The notes under the pieces are model-generated. The model was not told the origin of the DNA, ran no database searches, and saw only the letters and a list, made by a program, of their open reading frames with translations. Both the position numbers and the translations under genes were made by a program. From Lithobates sylvaticus (taxonomy: Eukaryota; Chordata; Amphibia; Anura; Ranidae), in NCBI GenBank assembly GCA_028564925.1, contig CM053033.1, forward strand, positions 85,652,468 to 85,716,467: DNA of 64,000 bases, written 5' to 3'. Below, piece by piece: positions 10,685 to 21,999 of this stretch (positions within the stretch are counted from its first letter, which is position 1; each line of letters begins with the position of its first letter).

Positions 10685-11360
10685 TAGGGGTCGACCGATA
10701 TTGTTTTATCGGCTGCCTTTCAGGTCGATAGCCGATATCAGGTGCCGATATTCTGTAGCTATAAACTTTTTATTTTTACACTGTCCTTTTTAAAAAATAT
10801 TTTTTTTTATCACTGTTATTGCGGTCACAAGGGATGTAAACATCCCTTGTGACAGTAATAGGCAGTGACAGGTACTCTTTGTGGAGGGATCTGGGGTCTA
10901 TAAGACACCAAACTTCTCCTCTACACTCCTCCCCCCTCCTCTGCATTCAAAATGTCAACATCTGCGTTTTTTAATACTTTCTATTCTTAAAAACTGGCGC
11001 CTTTAGAATGCCAGTAATCCGAAAGTGATGTCATGACATCGCTTCCGGGTTACTAGATCTGAGACCCGAACCAAGCCAATGTGGCTTTGTTCGGGTCTTC
11101 GGCTAGACAGCGGACATGCCTGCTGGTCGCACAGGCCTCCCGGTGGGACGGGAGACCCGGGCAGAGAGAGAGACCCTGGCTGCTGAGCTGCATTGGTTGT
11201 TATTACAAAACAGCCAACCGCCCGATCTAAAGAACAGTACTGGGCGATGAATGCAGCTGCAAGCATCACATTGGTACAACCCTTTAAAAGATATTGGTAA
11301 GTTTGTGACCGATACTTAAAAAAAAGTGAATATTGGGCGCCGATAATCGGTGGATCCCTA
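10685..11360. mobile_element. hAT-like nonautonomous element
   Basis: Termini TAGGGGTCGACCGATAT and, inverted, TAGGGATCCACCGATTAT. The 8 bp on each side (ATTAATTC at 10677-10684, GTTAATTC at 11361-11368) agree at seven positions, as expected of an aged hAT duplication. The inner part holds a hairpin (AGGGATGTAAACATCCCT at about 10830) also found in TTAA elements here. It is noncoding. Confidence 0.65.
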
Positions 11361-11368
11361 GTTAATTC

Positions 11369-12113
11369 ACACTAGTGTGTTGATCTGCATTTTAAGTACA
11401 GCTGTAAAATGCAGGTCAATGCAAGGACATTTAATAAATAATTGTTTTTAATGTGTGCTGTTCACACTAGAAAGCAGGTCAATGCTATGCAGCACAAGTA
11501 AATAAAAAAAAAAAAGTTTGCTTTGCGATTTTTTATTTTTTGACATGCAGGATGTGATATCACAGGAAATCCTACAAAATGCAGTGCATATTAACCTGTG
11601 CATCAATGCGTGTCAAAATGTGCATTAGTGCTAGCCAACACATGTTAAAACTGGCATAAAATGTATAGAAATGTACATCAATTTTCCTGAATTTTATTAC
11701 GAGTTAGGGTGAATTCAGCCCAACATTTTTCAGCACACCACTGCAGCATGGTGCTGGGAACTGAACTCATAGGGCTCAAGGCAGGTTACCTTTGCTGGGC
11801 ATTGGGCAAGAATGGCCAGCACATACAATGTAAATGGGCTCTTACACACACACAAACTGCGCTGTAGCTGGGAGTGGCGTCTGCAATGCCCAGTTTTAAG
11901 TTGATGAGTAATGAGAGGAGATTACAGGAAAAAAATCACTTCCTGAACATGAAAGCAGGTGATTTTGAATTCTTTACATTTTATGAGGATCCTGAGGCTT
12001 CTTTAGTGTCAAAGATGTGTTTACTGTTTAACTAGCAATGTATATTTAGCTATTCTTGTTTTTGCTCCATGGTGTTATGCATCACAAACAGCAATAAAGC
12101 TCATTTGTTTCCC
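11369..12113. other. Unassigned sequence
   Basis: Contains tracts rich in 'tgcattt/aatgcag' that look like degraded Harbinger-type MITE interior, but no clean ends. No gene was recognised. Confidence 0.4.
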
Positions 12114-12116
12114 TAA

Positions 12117-12568
12117 GTGTCGGTTCACACTACAGTGACTTGGAATCCAACTTGTCAGCCCTCAAGTCGCCCCAAGTCGATTGACATTAGAAATTACATT
12201 ATAGTTAGAGCCGTCTTAATGTACACTACTGAAGTCACTCCGACTTCAGAAAAGGTTCCTGTACTACTTTAAGGCGACTTCTAGGTGACTTGTACCCATA
12301 GATTTAAATGGAAGTCACTTCCAAGTCGGATCCTCATCTATAGTGAAGCAACTTTACAGGAAAAAGAAAATAATTTACCCAGGAAGAGAACAGGAACAAC
12401 AATTATGTCACAAGAGCTGATTAGCTCCGATTGGCCACAGGCAAAGTTGACTGTCCTGGGGCGACTTGAAGTCGTTTTTGTAAGTCGTTTAAAGTCACGC
12501 TGAAGTCGCCTCCAAGACTCCTTGCAAAGTCGCGCTGTAAGTCGGGTTGCCCCTGTGTGAACCGACAC
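12117..12568. mobile_element. Harbinger-like MITE with TAA duplication
   Basis: TAA at 12114-12116 and 12569-12571 brackets GTGTCGGTTCACAC and its perfect inverse GTGTGAACCGACAC. The interior carries repeated AAGTCG/CGACTT motifs. It is noncoding at 452 bp. The open frames on both strands are chance. Confidence 0.75.
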
Positions 12569-12711
12569 TAAAGGAAGCCTGTTTTGACAAAATATGGAGG
12601 CAGCCATTGCAGACCTCTTTTTCTGAAAAAGCTAGTTTCCTGGCTGTAGTGACAGCTTTTTCAGTACTTTGAATCATTGACCAAAAATTTAAATCAGGAG
12701 CAATGACTTAA

Positions 12712-13119
12712 AGAACTACTGCAGTATGCCCACATTTGTAATAAAGACATCTTTGCCACTTCTAAAGCTTCCCTCCAACCAATTTGCATGTCTGGCTGCA
12801 TCCATTTTAACTGTGGGCAGCTGAAGCTGCTGCCTGTTCACTTCCTAGATTTACACAGTCACACCTCCCAGCTCTCCAGCTCTTCATTGGCCCTCTTATG
12901 ACTCATACCCCTTCCCTTCCTGGCAAACTCTCACAAGCGTGAGAGAGAGAGCTGTGCATGATCTCATAAACCTAGGCTTTTTACCAAAAAGAAAAAGGAA
13001 GTGGGCTGTATAAGGTATTTACTGGAAGAAAAAAAAAATGTTTTAGTATCCAAAGTTAAAACAACAAGGGCTGAAGATTTAATAGATGGAAAGTTGAAAA
13101 AAATTACTGCAGTTCCGCT
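12712..13119. mobile_element. Degraded T2-like MITE
   Basis: Left end TTAA|AGAACTACTGCAGTATG and right end ACTGCAGTTCCGCT followed by TTAT instead of TTAA. The terminal inverted repeat over the CTGCAGT segment is clear. The right target copy has apparently mutated. Confidence 0.5.
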
Positions 13120-13179
13120 TTATTCCTAGTAAACACTAGTGGTCTCTTTTCATTCCACCCAGCAGGGCTGAATGAAAAA

Positions 13180-13576
13180 AAAAAAACTGACAGCTGCTGT
13201 ACTAACCATGATATGTTAGTACAGCAATCTCCCCTGTTGTGCTATTGTGTTCGGCAATTTTGAAGCGTGACATGTTGAGTATTTGTTTACTTGGCGTAAC
13301 ATCATCTTTCACATTTATACAAAAAAATTGGGCTAACTTTACTGTTTTTTTATTTTTATTTTTTATCATGCATGAAACATTTTTTCCCCAAATAAATGCA
13401 TTTGAAAAATTACTGCGCAAATACTGTGTGGGCTAAAAAGTTGCAATGATCGCCATCTTATTCTCTAGGGTCTCTGCTAAAAAAAATATATAATGTTCTG
13501 TGTAATTTTCTAGCAAGAAAATTATGATTTTTACATGTAGGAGAGAAATGTCAGAATTGGCCTGGGTGGCAAGTGG
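13180..13576 (+). mobile_element. piggyBac-like TTAA element, second family, right part
   Basis: Ends GGCCTGGGTGGCAAGTGG|TTAA at 13577. The body (GTGACATG.., TTGGGCTAACTTTACTG, GGTCTCTGCTA, AGAGAAATGTCAGAATTGG) matches, inverted, the complete copy at 54516-55735. The left part is missing or unrecognised. It is noncoding. Confidence 0.6.
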
Positions 13577-13580
13577 TTAA

Positions 13581-14162
13581 AGTGGTTGTTAACCCACTTT
13601 TACTAAATGCTGCCATCCTTTCTGTACCATTATAAGAAGATTCCCTGTGCCTGTGATCGGTAAAAAACTACCCGATTTGTACCTGGATGAGCTCCTCTCC
13701 CGGTGCTAAGCTGATTCCTCTCCTCCCTTGTCTCTCCTGCTCACAGCTGCAGTGGGCGGGGCCGAGCCCTCCCGCTGACGTCAGCCGGGGAGGAGAGAGA
13801 GAGAGAGAGCCGTGTGTCAGCTGAGCGGCAGGAGCCACAGATACAGGTACAATCGGGCACATTTTTTACAGAACACAGGCACAGGTAAACTTATAATGGT
13901 ACAGAGGATGGCAGCTGGTACAGGCAACGGAAGGGGGAGAAGGACACAGACGAGCTGCAGAGAGCAGGGCTGCGGCTGACGGAATAACGCGAATGGACCA
14001 CAATGTCAGGGCTCAGCAGCCATGATTATCGTAGTCTGTTTGCAGGGGGAAGGGTATAGCCAGGCAGGATCAGCCAGGTTTTTTAGAGTATACAGGGGAC
14101 CAAATGGCACAGCACAATTTTATTTTATTTTTATTTTTTATTTTTTTGGGTTAACAAATGCT
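13581..14162. mobile_element. T2-like MITE (582 bp)
   Basis: TTAA at 13577-13580 and 14163-14166. Termini AGTGGTTGTTAACCC and, inverted, AGCATTTGTTAACCC. It shares its left TTAA with the preceding element. It is homologous to the copy starting at 63728, including the GAGAGAGA tract near 13792. It is noncoding. Confidence 0.7.
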
Positions 14163-14202
14163 TTAAAGGACCAGTAAACCCAAAACATCCTTTCTATTTT
14201 AA

Positions 14203-15146
14203 CCAGTTCAATACCCGCCCATAGTCATATGACGCCCACAAGGTGGATCTACCATCCTGGGTGGGCGTCATATGACGTCCTCGGGTTCCCGGCCGCCTGG
14301 GGGGCGCGCGCGCGCGCGCCCGCGGCATCGCTCGGGACCCGGTGCGAGTGCCCGGCGGCCGCGATGTCCGCCGGTCACCCGCGATTGCCCGTTAAAACAA
14401 CGGGACCGGGCGGGACCGTGGAGCTGTGTGTGTCCAGTACAGAGGATCACATGATCGGTCTCCTCCCCTTAAGTCCCCTCCCCCTACAGTTAGAATCACT
14501 CCTATTAGGGACACACATTAACCCCTCCAGCGCCCTCTAGTGTTAACCCCTTCCCTGACAGTCACATTTACACAGTAATCATTGCAATTTTATAGCAACG
14601 ATCGCTGTGTAAATGTGAATGGTTCCAAAAATGTGTCAAAAGTGTCCGAAGTGTCCGCCGCAATGTCGCAGTCACGAAAAAAAAAATCGCAAATCGCCGC
14701 CATTACTAGTAAAAAAAATAAATAAATAAATTCAATAAATCTATCCCCTATTTTGTAGACGCTATAACTTTTGCGCAAACCGATCAATATACGCTTATTG
14801 CGATTTTTTTTTTACCAAAAATATGTAGAAGAATACGTATCGGCCTAAACTGAGGAAAAAAAATTGTTTTTTTAAAAAAAAAATGGGATATTTATTATAG
14901 CAAAAAGTAAAAAATATTGTGTTTTTTTTCAAAATTGTCGCTCTTCTTTATAGCGCAAAAAATAAAAACCGCAGGGGCGATCAAATACCACCAAAAGAAA
15001 GCTCTATTTGTGGGAAAAAAAGGACGTCAATTTTGTTTGGGTGTAACGTCGCACGACCGCGCAATTGTTAGTTAAAGCGACGCAGTGCCGAATCGCAAAA
15101 AGTGCTCTGGTAAGGAAGGGTGTTTAAAAGCCCTGTATTGAAGCGG
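14203..15146 (+). mobile_element. piggyBac-like TTAA element (944 bp)
   Basis: TTAA at 14199-14202 and 15147-15150. Ends CCAGTTCAATACCCG and, inverted, CCGCTTCAATACAGG. A subterminal hairpin (GTCATATGACGCCCA and its inverse) lies at 14224-14276. A (GC)n tract at 14302-14318 is a potential Z-DNA segment. The inner conserved block of the family is at about 14620-15050. It is noncoding. Confidence 0.75.
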
Positions 15147-15150
15147 TTAA

Positions 15151-15377
15151 AGTGGAACTAAACCCAACAATTGAATGGTTTTCCAAAACAGTTATAATCA
15201 AGGCATGCCATGACAGAAACCTGTCACAGTTACTTGTATTGTCATCCAAACTGCCAAGTCATCAACTAGCTGGTGTCATAACCAATCATGTGAGCAACAC
15301 CATTGCAACTGCAGATCAAACATAGGGTAAGATGGCAGCTTTCTTGGCTGTAAAGGATAGGAGGATTTGGTTCCGCT
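15151..15377. mobile_element. T2-like MITE (227 bp)
   Basis: TTAA at 15147-15150 (shared with the element to the left) and 15378-15381. Ends AGTGGAACTAAACCC and, inverted, AGCGGAACCAAATCC. It closely resembles amphibian T2-type termini. Confidence 0.7.
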
Positions 15378-15484
15378 TTAAATATCTGCTAATAATGATG
15401 ACGGCAATCTGTTACGGTATAAAAAAAGAGACATTATGTAATTGTACAGTGTTATTAGGTTTTTCCTGTCCTGCTGCTCTATGC

Positions 15485-16634
15485 CAGTGATGGTGAACCT
15501 TTTTGAGCTTGAGTGCCCAAACTGCAGCACAAAACCAACTTGTTTATTTCAAAGTGCCAGTGGATTAATACCAGTGGTGAGAAGGTGGTATATCGACTCC
15601 CAGCCACCTGTGAACTGCCTTCTGAAAATGGTATTCATCATGGATTGCTTCTCAGAGGGACAGCAAGGGCTGCTGCATATGTAAATGCACCCCAACCCAG
15701 CTGCTCACCTCTGCACCCCAAAGCCTCCCTCTTTGCCTACTTCTACATGCCCTCCTCTGCTCACTATTGCACCCCCACAAAGCTGCTCACCTCTGCACAC
15801 TGCCTCTTTGCCCACCTTTGCACCTCAATCTCCTGCTCACCTGTGCACTCTAACTAGTTAACCCTCCCCCTTCCATCTACGCACTGCTGGCCCAGTATTA
15901 CAGAAACCTAAATGCTGTACCTGATGAAACATCCAGCAAGGCAATTTTGTTTGCATTCACTTCTTGGGTACCATTCAGGAGATGATGGTGGGTGGGGACT
16001 GGGGGAGGGCCATCTGCATAGGGCCGTCATTTTATTTACATATGAATGCCACGCTGTTTACATATGAATAGTGCTCTTTTTTATTAATCAGCTGCACACA
16101 CTGTAGCAGCACTGGGCAGTAATAGTGCTGCTACAGTGGGATGGCAGGACAATTACAGGACAATTACAGGTTGCTGCACTGTTTCCCTCCTTCCAGAAGC
16201 TGAAAGCTGGTGGAAGAGAGAGGGGAAGAAGCCAGATTTCAGTTGCTGAAGGAGAGAAACAGAGCAGCGTCCTGCTGTACCAATACCCCTGTGTACCCCC
16301 CTGTCGGCGGCCCTGAGCTGAGTGATAAGTGTGGAGGGCAACTGCTGAGACAGATGGCCAGACAGAGGCAGGCTGCAGGTGAGACCAGCAATCAGTGTGA
16401 CTACCTCCAACCCGGCAGCACCATCTCGTCTCATCCACGCCCACCCCAGACACGTCATCCCTGGCCCCAGAGGCATAAGGGAGATGTAGTTCTATGGGGG
16501 GGGGGGGGGTGCGGAGTGGATGAGACACCTTGTATAGGATGGCCGGTCAGTGAGCGCTCTTTCTTCCTTGCGTGCCCACAGAGAGGGCTCTGCGTGTCAG
16601 CTGTGGCACGCGTGCCATAGGTTCGACATCCCTG
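15485..16634. mobile_element. hAT (Charlie-type) nonautonomous transposon, 1150 bp
   Basis: Termini CAGTGATGGTGAACCTTT and, inverted, CAGGGATGTCGAACCTATGG. Just inside are GAGTGCCCAAACTGCA and, near the right end, GTGCCCACAGAGAGGGCTCT, motifs typical of vertebrate hAT-Charlie MITEs. The 8-bp flanks CTCTATGC (15477-15484) and TTCTATGC (16635-16642) match at seven of eight. Open frames on both strands at 16088-16620 lie in the GC-rich interior and show no domain. It is noncoding. Confidence 0.8.
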
Positions 16635-16642
16635 TTCTATGC

Positions 16643-17175
16643 TAACTGCCATTATAGGCTGAAAAATCACAGCAGTTGAAAAATCCATTATTTAAAAAAA
16701 TAAGTGTTATTCTGTGGATTAGTATCAATCTGGGACAAGCATGGAGCAAATGAGATTGGAACTCCTGATCTGAATACTTGTTCTGGGTTAGTGAATTAGA
16801 AATTATTGAAGTTAGAAGATTAGCTTGACAGCCAGATGGCTAACATTTTCAGGAGGTGGTTGGCAGTAGCAGCTCACTTCCCCTGTGATGGGTTTGCTCT
16901 AAATAGAAACATTTGCAGTTTCTCTCTTGACTGTTTTAGTTGTATATGTGCTAATTATTCCAGCCTATTATTGCCCTGCCTTTTATGTAAAAAAATGTTA
17001 CATAATCTGTTACTGCGCAAATCCAGGGGAATAAAAAAAAGCATATTTCAAACAAGGCTAGCTGTCCATGACTTATGTTATATATGTATCTGTATATGTA
17101 TGTGTGCATATGTAATATTATTTGTGCAGATCTTTTATCTTTCAAAAGCAAATGGCACATCCAAAGATTTTATAG
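16643..17175. other. Unassigned sequence
   Basis: Holds the first part of a 257-codon open frame (16836-17609) that runs on into a MITE. No domain, signal or splice context supports it as a gene. A TATATGTATCTG microsatellite-like tract lies near 17080-17115. Confidence 0.45.
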
Positions 17176-17179
17176 TTAA

Positions 17180-17639
17180 AGTGATTGTAAAGGTTTGTTT
17201 AAAAAAAAAAAGAAAAAAATGTCCTAGTTACCTGCTCTGTGCAAGGTTTTTGCACAGAGGGGCCCGATCCTCCTTTTCTGGGGTCCCCCGGTGGCTCTCC
17301 TGGTTCCTCCTCTTTAGCGAGTGCCACCACGTGGGGGGGGGGGGGGGGCGGTTTCCATGGGGGCACTCCAGAGTCCTGCTGCTGCATCCATTGACACAGA
17401 CAGCAGGACTCGGCCCCACCCCGACTCCTGTGTCACTGGATTTGATTGACTGTAGTGGGAGCTCTAGGGCTCCCACTGCTATCAGGCTATCCAATGAGGA
17501 CCCGAGACAGCAGCTGGCGCTTGTGCTTGTCACTGGAACGATCAGGTTCTGGGGCTCTGGGGGGCAGCTGCAGCACAGGTTTTTCACCTTAATGCATAGA
17601 ATGCATTAAGGTGAAAATTCCTGAGACTTTACAGCTCCT
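17180..17639. mobile_element. T2-like MITE (460 bp)
   Basis: TTAA at 17176-17179 and 17640-17643. Termini AGTGATTGTAAAGG and, inverted, AGGAGCTGTAAAGTC. Near the right end is an AATGCATAGAATGCATT palindrome seen again in copies at 37272 and at 29560. It is noncoding. Confidence 0.65.
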
Positions 17640-17651
17640 TTAACGTATATC

Positions 17652-18103
17652 TAAAAGCCAAAACTTTTTTTTTCTTTTGGAATTGGGGAGGGTTAAGATT
17701 GCAGCTTTTTGCCATCTATATCTCATTAGGGAGTTTCTCACTTCCTATCCTGTAGACTCAACAAGTGAAGGAAAAACTTTACAATATGAAGGGAAAACCC
17801 ATATACGTTACAATCTAACCATATAATCGCTGTATAAACAACTTGAGAGCTACCAAAAGTATATAATACAAGAGCCCACCCACCTGAACTATCCAATCCA
17901 CAATGGAAGATTTCCCCTCCATTCCTGTTCTGGTGACAACTCCAAAATTTGGATTTACCCTACACATTCTCGGTAACAATAGTGATGAGGACAATTGGAG
18001 AGAGTGAATTCCCCTAACGGGGGCACAGGCATCAATAAAAACCTGACTGGGATTATAAATCCTCATTGTTCTTTCCAATTAAAAAAAGTTTTGCTTTTAA
18101 GTT
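17652..18103. mobile_element. Inverted-repeat MITE of unknown family
   Basis: The left segment TAAAAGCCAAAACTTTTTTT followed by GGAATTGG is mirrored on the right by CCAATT, AAAAAAAGTTTTGCTTTTA. The terminal repeats are about 30 bp. The target duplication is unclear. It is noncoding. Confidence 0.45.
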
Positions 18104-18281
18104 TGACAGAGTAGGCCTTTCTGAGTGCCTCTGGGCAGGACTGCCACCTCTTTTCACTCACTTAGCTCACCTTTCCTCTCTAAAATATACACACCTCTAC
18201 AAGTGATGTTTTCCGTAAACATTTTGGATATCAGGGGCATAATTACATTCTTTCTAAAAGATCAGGGACATTTTATAATTG

Positions 18282-19453
18282 TAAGATAGTGATTATAATC
18301 AAACTAGTAATGACAAGTGAAAAATATAATCAAATGGCGCTTAAAAAAGGAAAAAAAACAAAAACAAAATAAAAACTACAAAAATATATAAATATATATA
18401 ACACCACGTGAAATAGTGTCCGTATGATGATACAGAAAAACAATCTTCATTAATATTTGTGCAAATTCAAAGAAAATGTGAATCAATCTTCCAAAGAAAA
18501 ATAAGTCCACCAAAAAATCTTCAATAGAATGATCAAATAAATCTTCCACCACACCAACTTGTGTTCCCTCTCCCAATGAGACCGCACTCACCGAATGGTA
18601 TTGCCTCGCACTCGCGTGGTTGGCAAGTATAGCGATTGAACCCCACCTGGGTTACTTGTGCGATCACTCCAAACTTGAAAACTCCATATGTGAAAACAAA
18701 TAACAAATGTGCCTCCACATAGCGTGATACTGTGATAAAACTTATTTATTCAAATTCAACCTCACTCACACTTCAATGTTTCAACTTACAAAAACACAAA
18801 TGTAAAAAAGCCAAATACAGCACACAATCCACTGCAGCTTTTGGATAACAGATGGGCCGACAGAGCGCGCTCTGTCGGCCCATCTGTTATCCAAAAGCTG
18901 CAGTGGATTGTGTGCTGTATTTGGCTTTTTTACATTTGTGTTTTTGTAAGTTGAAACATTGAAGTGTGAGTGAGGTTGAATTTGAATAAATAAGTTTTAT
19001 CACAGTATCACGCTATGTGGAGGCACATTTGTTATTTGTTTTCACATATGGAGTTTTCAAGTTTGGAGTGATCGCACAAGTAACCCAGGTGGGGTTCAAT
19101 CGCTATACTTGCCAACCACGCGAGTGCGAGGCAATACCATTCGGTGAGTGCGGTCTCATTGGGAGAGGGAACACAAGTTGGTGTGGTGGAAGATTTATTT
19201 GATCATTCTATTGAAGATTTTTTGGTGGACTTATTTTTCTTTGGAAGATTGATTCACATTTTCTTTGAATTTGCACAAATATTAATGAAGATTGTTTTTC
19301 TGTATCATCATACGGACACTATTTCACGTGGTGTTATATATATTTATATATTTTTGTAGTTTTTATTTTGTTTTTGTTTTTTTTCCTTTTTTAAGCGCCA
19401 TTTGATTATATTTTTCACTTGTCATTACTAGTTTGATTATAATCACTATCTTA
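18282..19453. repeat. Perfect palindrome, 586-bp arms, no spacer
   Basis: The axis lies between 18867 and 18868, within GACAGAGCGC|GCGCTCTGTC. Every segment I compared between the arms matched without a mismatch or length difference, and mirrored frames have identical translations. The first mismatch is at 18281/19454, exactly where the target duplication begins. Confidence 0.9.
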
Positions 19454-19622
19454 TGGTTACACATTTTTTAAGTGGCTGCTAGGTGTTTATTCACATTTAG
19501 AATTTTAGTAGGTGGTGTTTATCACACACACATCTATCCACACATTGTTTGGTACTATTGGCGCAAGGGTGGTCAGTTATTCTAGGAGCGGCATTATAGA
19601 GTATCTACCAATCAGACTACAT
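18282..19622 (+). mobile_element. Retroelement tail (probably Penelope-like) inserted as a palindrome
   Basis: A perfect 14-bp direct repeat ACATTTTATAATTG flanks the unit (18268-18281 and 19623-19636). The left boundary coincides with the outer end of the left palindrome arm. The right arm (18868-19453) continues into 169 bp of extra tail. The arrangement AATAAATAAG.., then CAGTATCACGCTATG, then CGGTGAGTGCGG parallels the tail of the PLE at 58900-59130 (ACAAATAAAG, ACTACGCTATC, TGGTGAGTGC), so a PLE origin is inferred. There is no enzyme domain. The duplicated 61- and 71-codon frames are mirror images. Confidence 0.6.
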
Positions 19623-20279
19623 ACATTTTATAATTGATCTGCTATATCAATTGTGACTTGCTCGACCTCATTGAGACTTTGGGTGATTTGATATGGCCAT
19701 TACAGGCCTTAAAGTGATACTAAAACTAAAACCTCCTTTGAGGAGTTCTACACCGCTCTATACAACAACCCTGAGATCCCTCATGACTCCCCTCCCCCCG
19801 AACTAACTGACCGCATGGACCACTATCTAGAACGTAGTGGAATCTCCCAGCTTCAGGCCTCGGATTTCCTTTCCCTCAATGCACCCATCACGGAAGAGGA
19901 ACTCATGTCAACCATCAAAACTCTATCTAAGCGTAAAATACCCTAGTTCAGACGGTATCCCCTATGAGAATTATAAATCTTTTCTTCCCCTACTCCTGCC
20001 ACATATGTAAACTCTTTAACGCCTTCCTTCAGCAAACTTCCATTCCCTCAGACATGCAAAAATCATTCCTCACTTTGATACTGAAACCTGACAAGGACCC
20101 CTCTTTATGTGCTAGCTATAGGTCTATAGCACGCTTAAACTCTGACCTGAATTTTTTTTTAACAAACCCCCCTCAATAAGCCTTGAACGTGATATAGCCC
20201 TCTATAATACACAAAGATCAGGTGGGCTTTGTCCCTCTTCGTCAGGCAAGGGACAACATGAGAAGGGTTATTGACTTAA

Positions 20280-20713
20280 AGAGGTGGTAAAGCCTCACAA
20301 GAAAAAAAAAAAAAAAAAAACGGAACCTGCAAGGCAAAGGAATAATGAGCTAGTATGCATAGCATACTAGCTCATTATGAATAACTTACCTGAGAACGAA
20401 GCCCCCGAAGCGGTCCTCATCCACGACCTTCTCCGGCGACATCAATACCGGAGTGACTTCCGGGTCTCGCCGCTCCAGCGATGTGATTCGCTGGAGCGGC
20501 GATGACGTCACTCCCGCGTATGCGCAGGAAAGCGGCATATCGCCATGAACTCGGCATGCGCAGTGCGCCTGCGCGCCGTAGACAGCGATGCCTCTTTTTG
20601 TCTAAATATCTCCTAAACCATGTAGGTTTAGGAGATATTTATTGGACCTACAGTTAACCCTTAATCTAGGCTTACCTGTAGGCCAAAGTGGTTTGTAAGG
20701 GTTTACAACCACT
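20280..20713. mobile_element. T2-like MITE inserted in L1 ORF2
   Basis: TTAA at 20276-20279 and 20714-20717. Ends AGAGGTGGTAAAGCC and, inverted, AGTGGTTGTAAACCC. Removing the element and one TTAA restores a continuous L1 frame reading VIDLIDVAN, which proves the insertion and its TTAA duplication. The interior hairpin GAGCTAGTATGCATAGCATACTAGCTC is shared with the MITEs at 51549 and 52679. Confidence 0.85.
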
Positions 20714-20764
20714 TTAATAGATGTGGCAAACAGGGATGGCCTGGAGTGCTTAGTCCTTGGTCTG

Positions 20765-21999
20765 GATGTGGAAAGGCCTTCAACTGCCTTGGCTGGCCTT
20801 TCCTGTTTGCCACATTACACCACATGGGATTCCAGGGACCCTTTCTGCGGGCTATTCTACACCTCTATACCAACCCTACATTTCAAGTGAAAACTCTTTT
20901 TGCGCTGTCTCCCTCTTTTCCCGATTGCAAATGGATCCGCCAGGGGTGCCCACTCCCACCTCTTTTGTTTGCACTATGTGTTGAACCCCTGGCGGCATCC
21001 ATCTTCAGTAACCCAGACATTCGGGGTATTCCAGTCAGAGGGAAGGAGTTTATACTATCACTGTTCGCAGATGATGTCATACTCACCCTGATCCAACCTA
21101 GGATCTCCCTACCCAACTTGCATGCTGAACTGGACACCTATAGGTCCCTCTCAGGTTATAAAATAAATGCGACCAAATCGAAGGCACTCCCAATTAACAT
21201 CCCGGCAGCCGAAGTGCACCACCTGCAGCAGTGCTTCCCCTATAATTGGAAGACCTCAGCCCTGAAATATCTAGGGGTTCGTATCACCCGGACCTTTGCC
21301 ACCTTATACCAAGCAAACTTCCCGCCCCTGTTTCCCTCCATAAGAGATCTACTGCAAAAATGGAAGACCCAGCACATTTCCCTTCTGAGGCGAGTGGCCT
21401 CTGTGAAGATGACCATTCTCCCTAAACTCCTGTATGTATTCCAGACACTGCCTATCCCTGTCCTCTATATACAGCTAAGAAATCTTCAAGCAGATTTGAT
21501 ACGCTTTGTCTGGAACTATGGGAGGCACAGGATACCCCGCTCGGTCTTGATGTCGTCCCTCTCCGATGGGGGGCTAGCGTTTCCTGACCTGGTAAAATAT
21601 TATCAAGTAACTCAATTGCGCGCCTTGACCTCCTGGTTCCCCAAAGGATCCTATAATAAAGGGACAGAGATTGAAAAGATATGGTTTGTGCCTATACACC
21701 CAAATAGTTTATTCTGGAATGCGGAGGTGGACCCTGGTAGGCTTTTGGGGTCTATGTCTGAACTCAGATCGCTCTGGCGCAAAATGTTCCACGCATATGA
21801 GCTCAGCTCCGAAAAGTCACTGTTAACCTCTTTCCTCTGCAACCCCAAGATGCCTGCTGGTCTTACTCACCAGATGTCTTCACCCTGGGCAACGCGGAAC
21901 TTATTCCACTTTGGCCACTTGGTAGACCCTAGATCACGTAAATTACTAATGTTCACTGAACTCCAGGAAAAATATGATTCGCCTTGCCAGGTGTTTTAA
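20765..21999 (+). pseudogene. L1 ORF2 reverse transcriptase, relic
   Basis: This is the reverse-transcriptase part of an L1 ORF2, which would copy L1 RNA at a nicked chromosomal target. From the motif-A remnant (GKAFNCLGWPF, where L1 normally has KAFD) the frame passes through RQGCPLPPLLFALCVEP and the catalytic motif SLFADDVIL near 21065, then the thumb (ALKYLGVRI) and the connection region. The motif-A aspartate is replaced by asparagine, and a one-base deletion just before it shifts the frame, so the protein is inactive. The open frame called from 20746 begins with out-of-frame residues. After 21999 homology continues in other frames to about 22790, including a C-terminal 'YWSCP' block. 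Confidence 0.8.

Noticed and set aside
16088-16620. Frames of 107-146 codons on both strands
   Set aside because: They lie wholly within a hAT nonautonomous element and show no recognisable domain.
16836-17609. 257-codon open frame, plus strand
   Set aside because: The second half lies in the T2-like MITE at 17180-17639, the first half has no domain, and low-complexity runs (KKKRKK, GGGGG) come from homopolymers.
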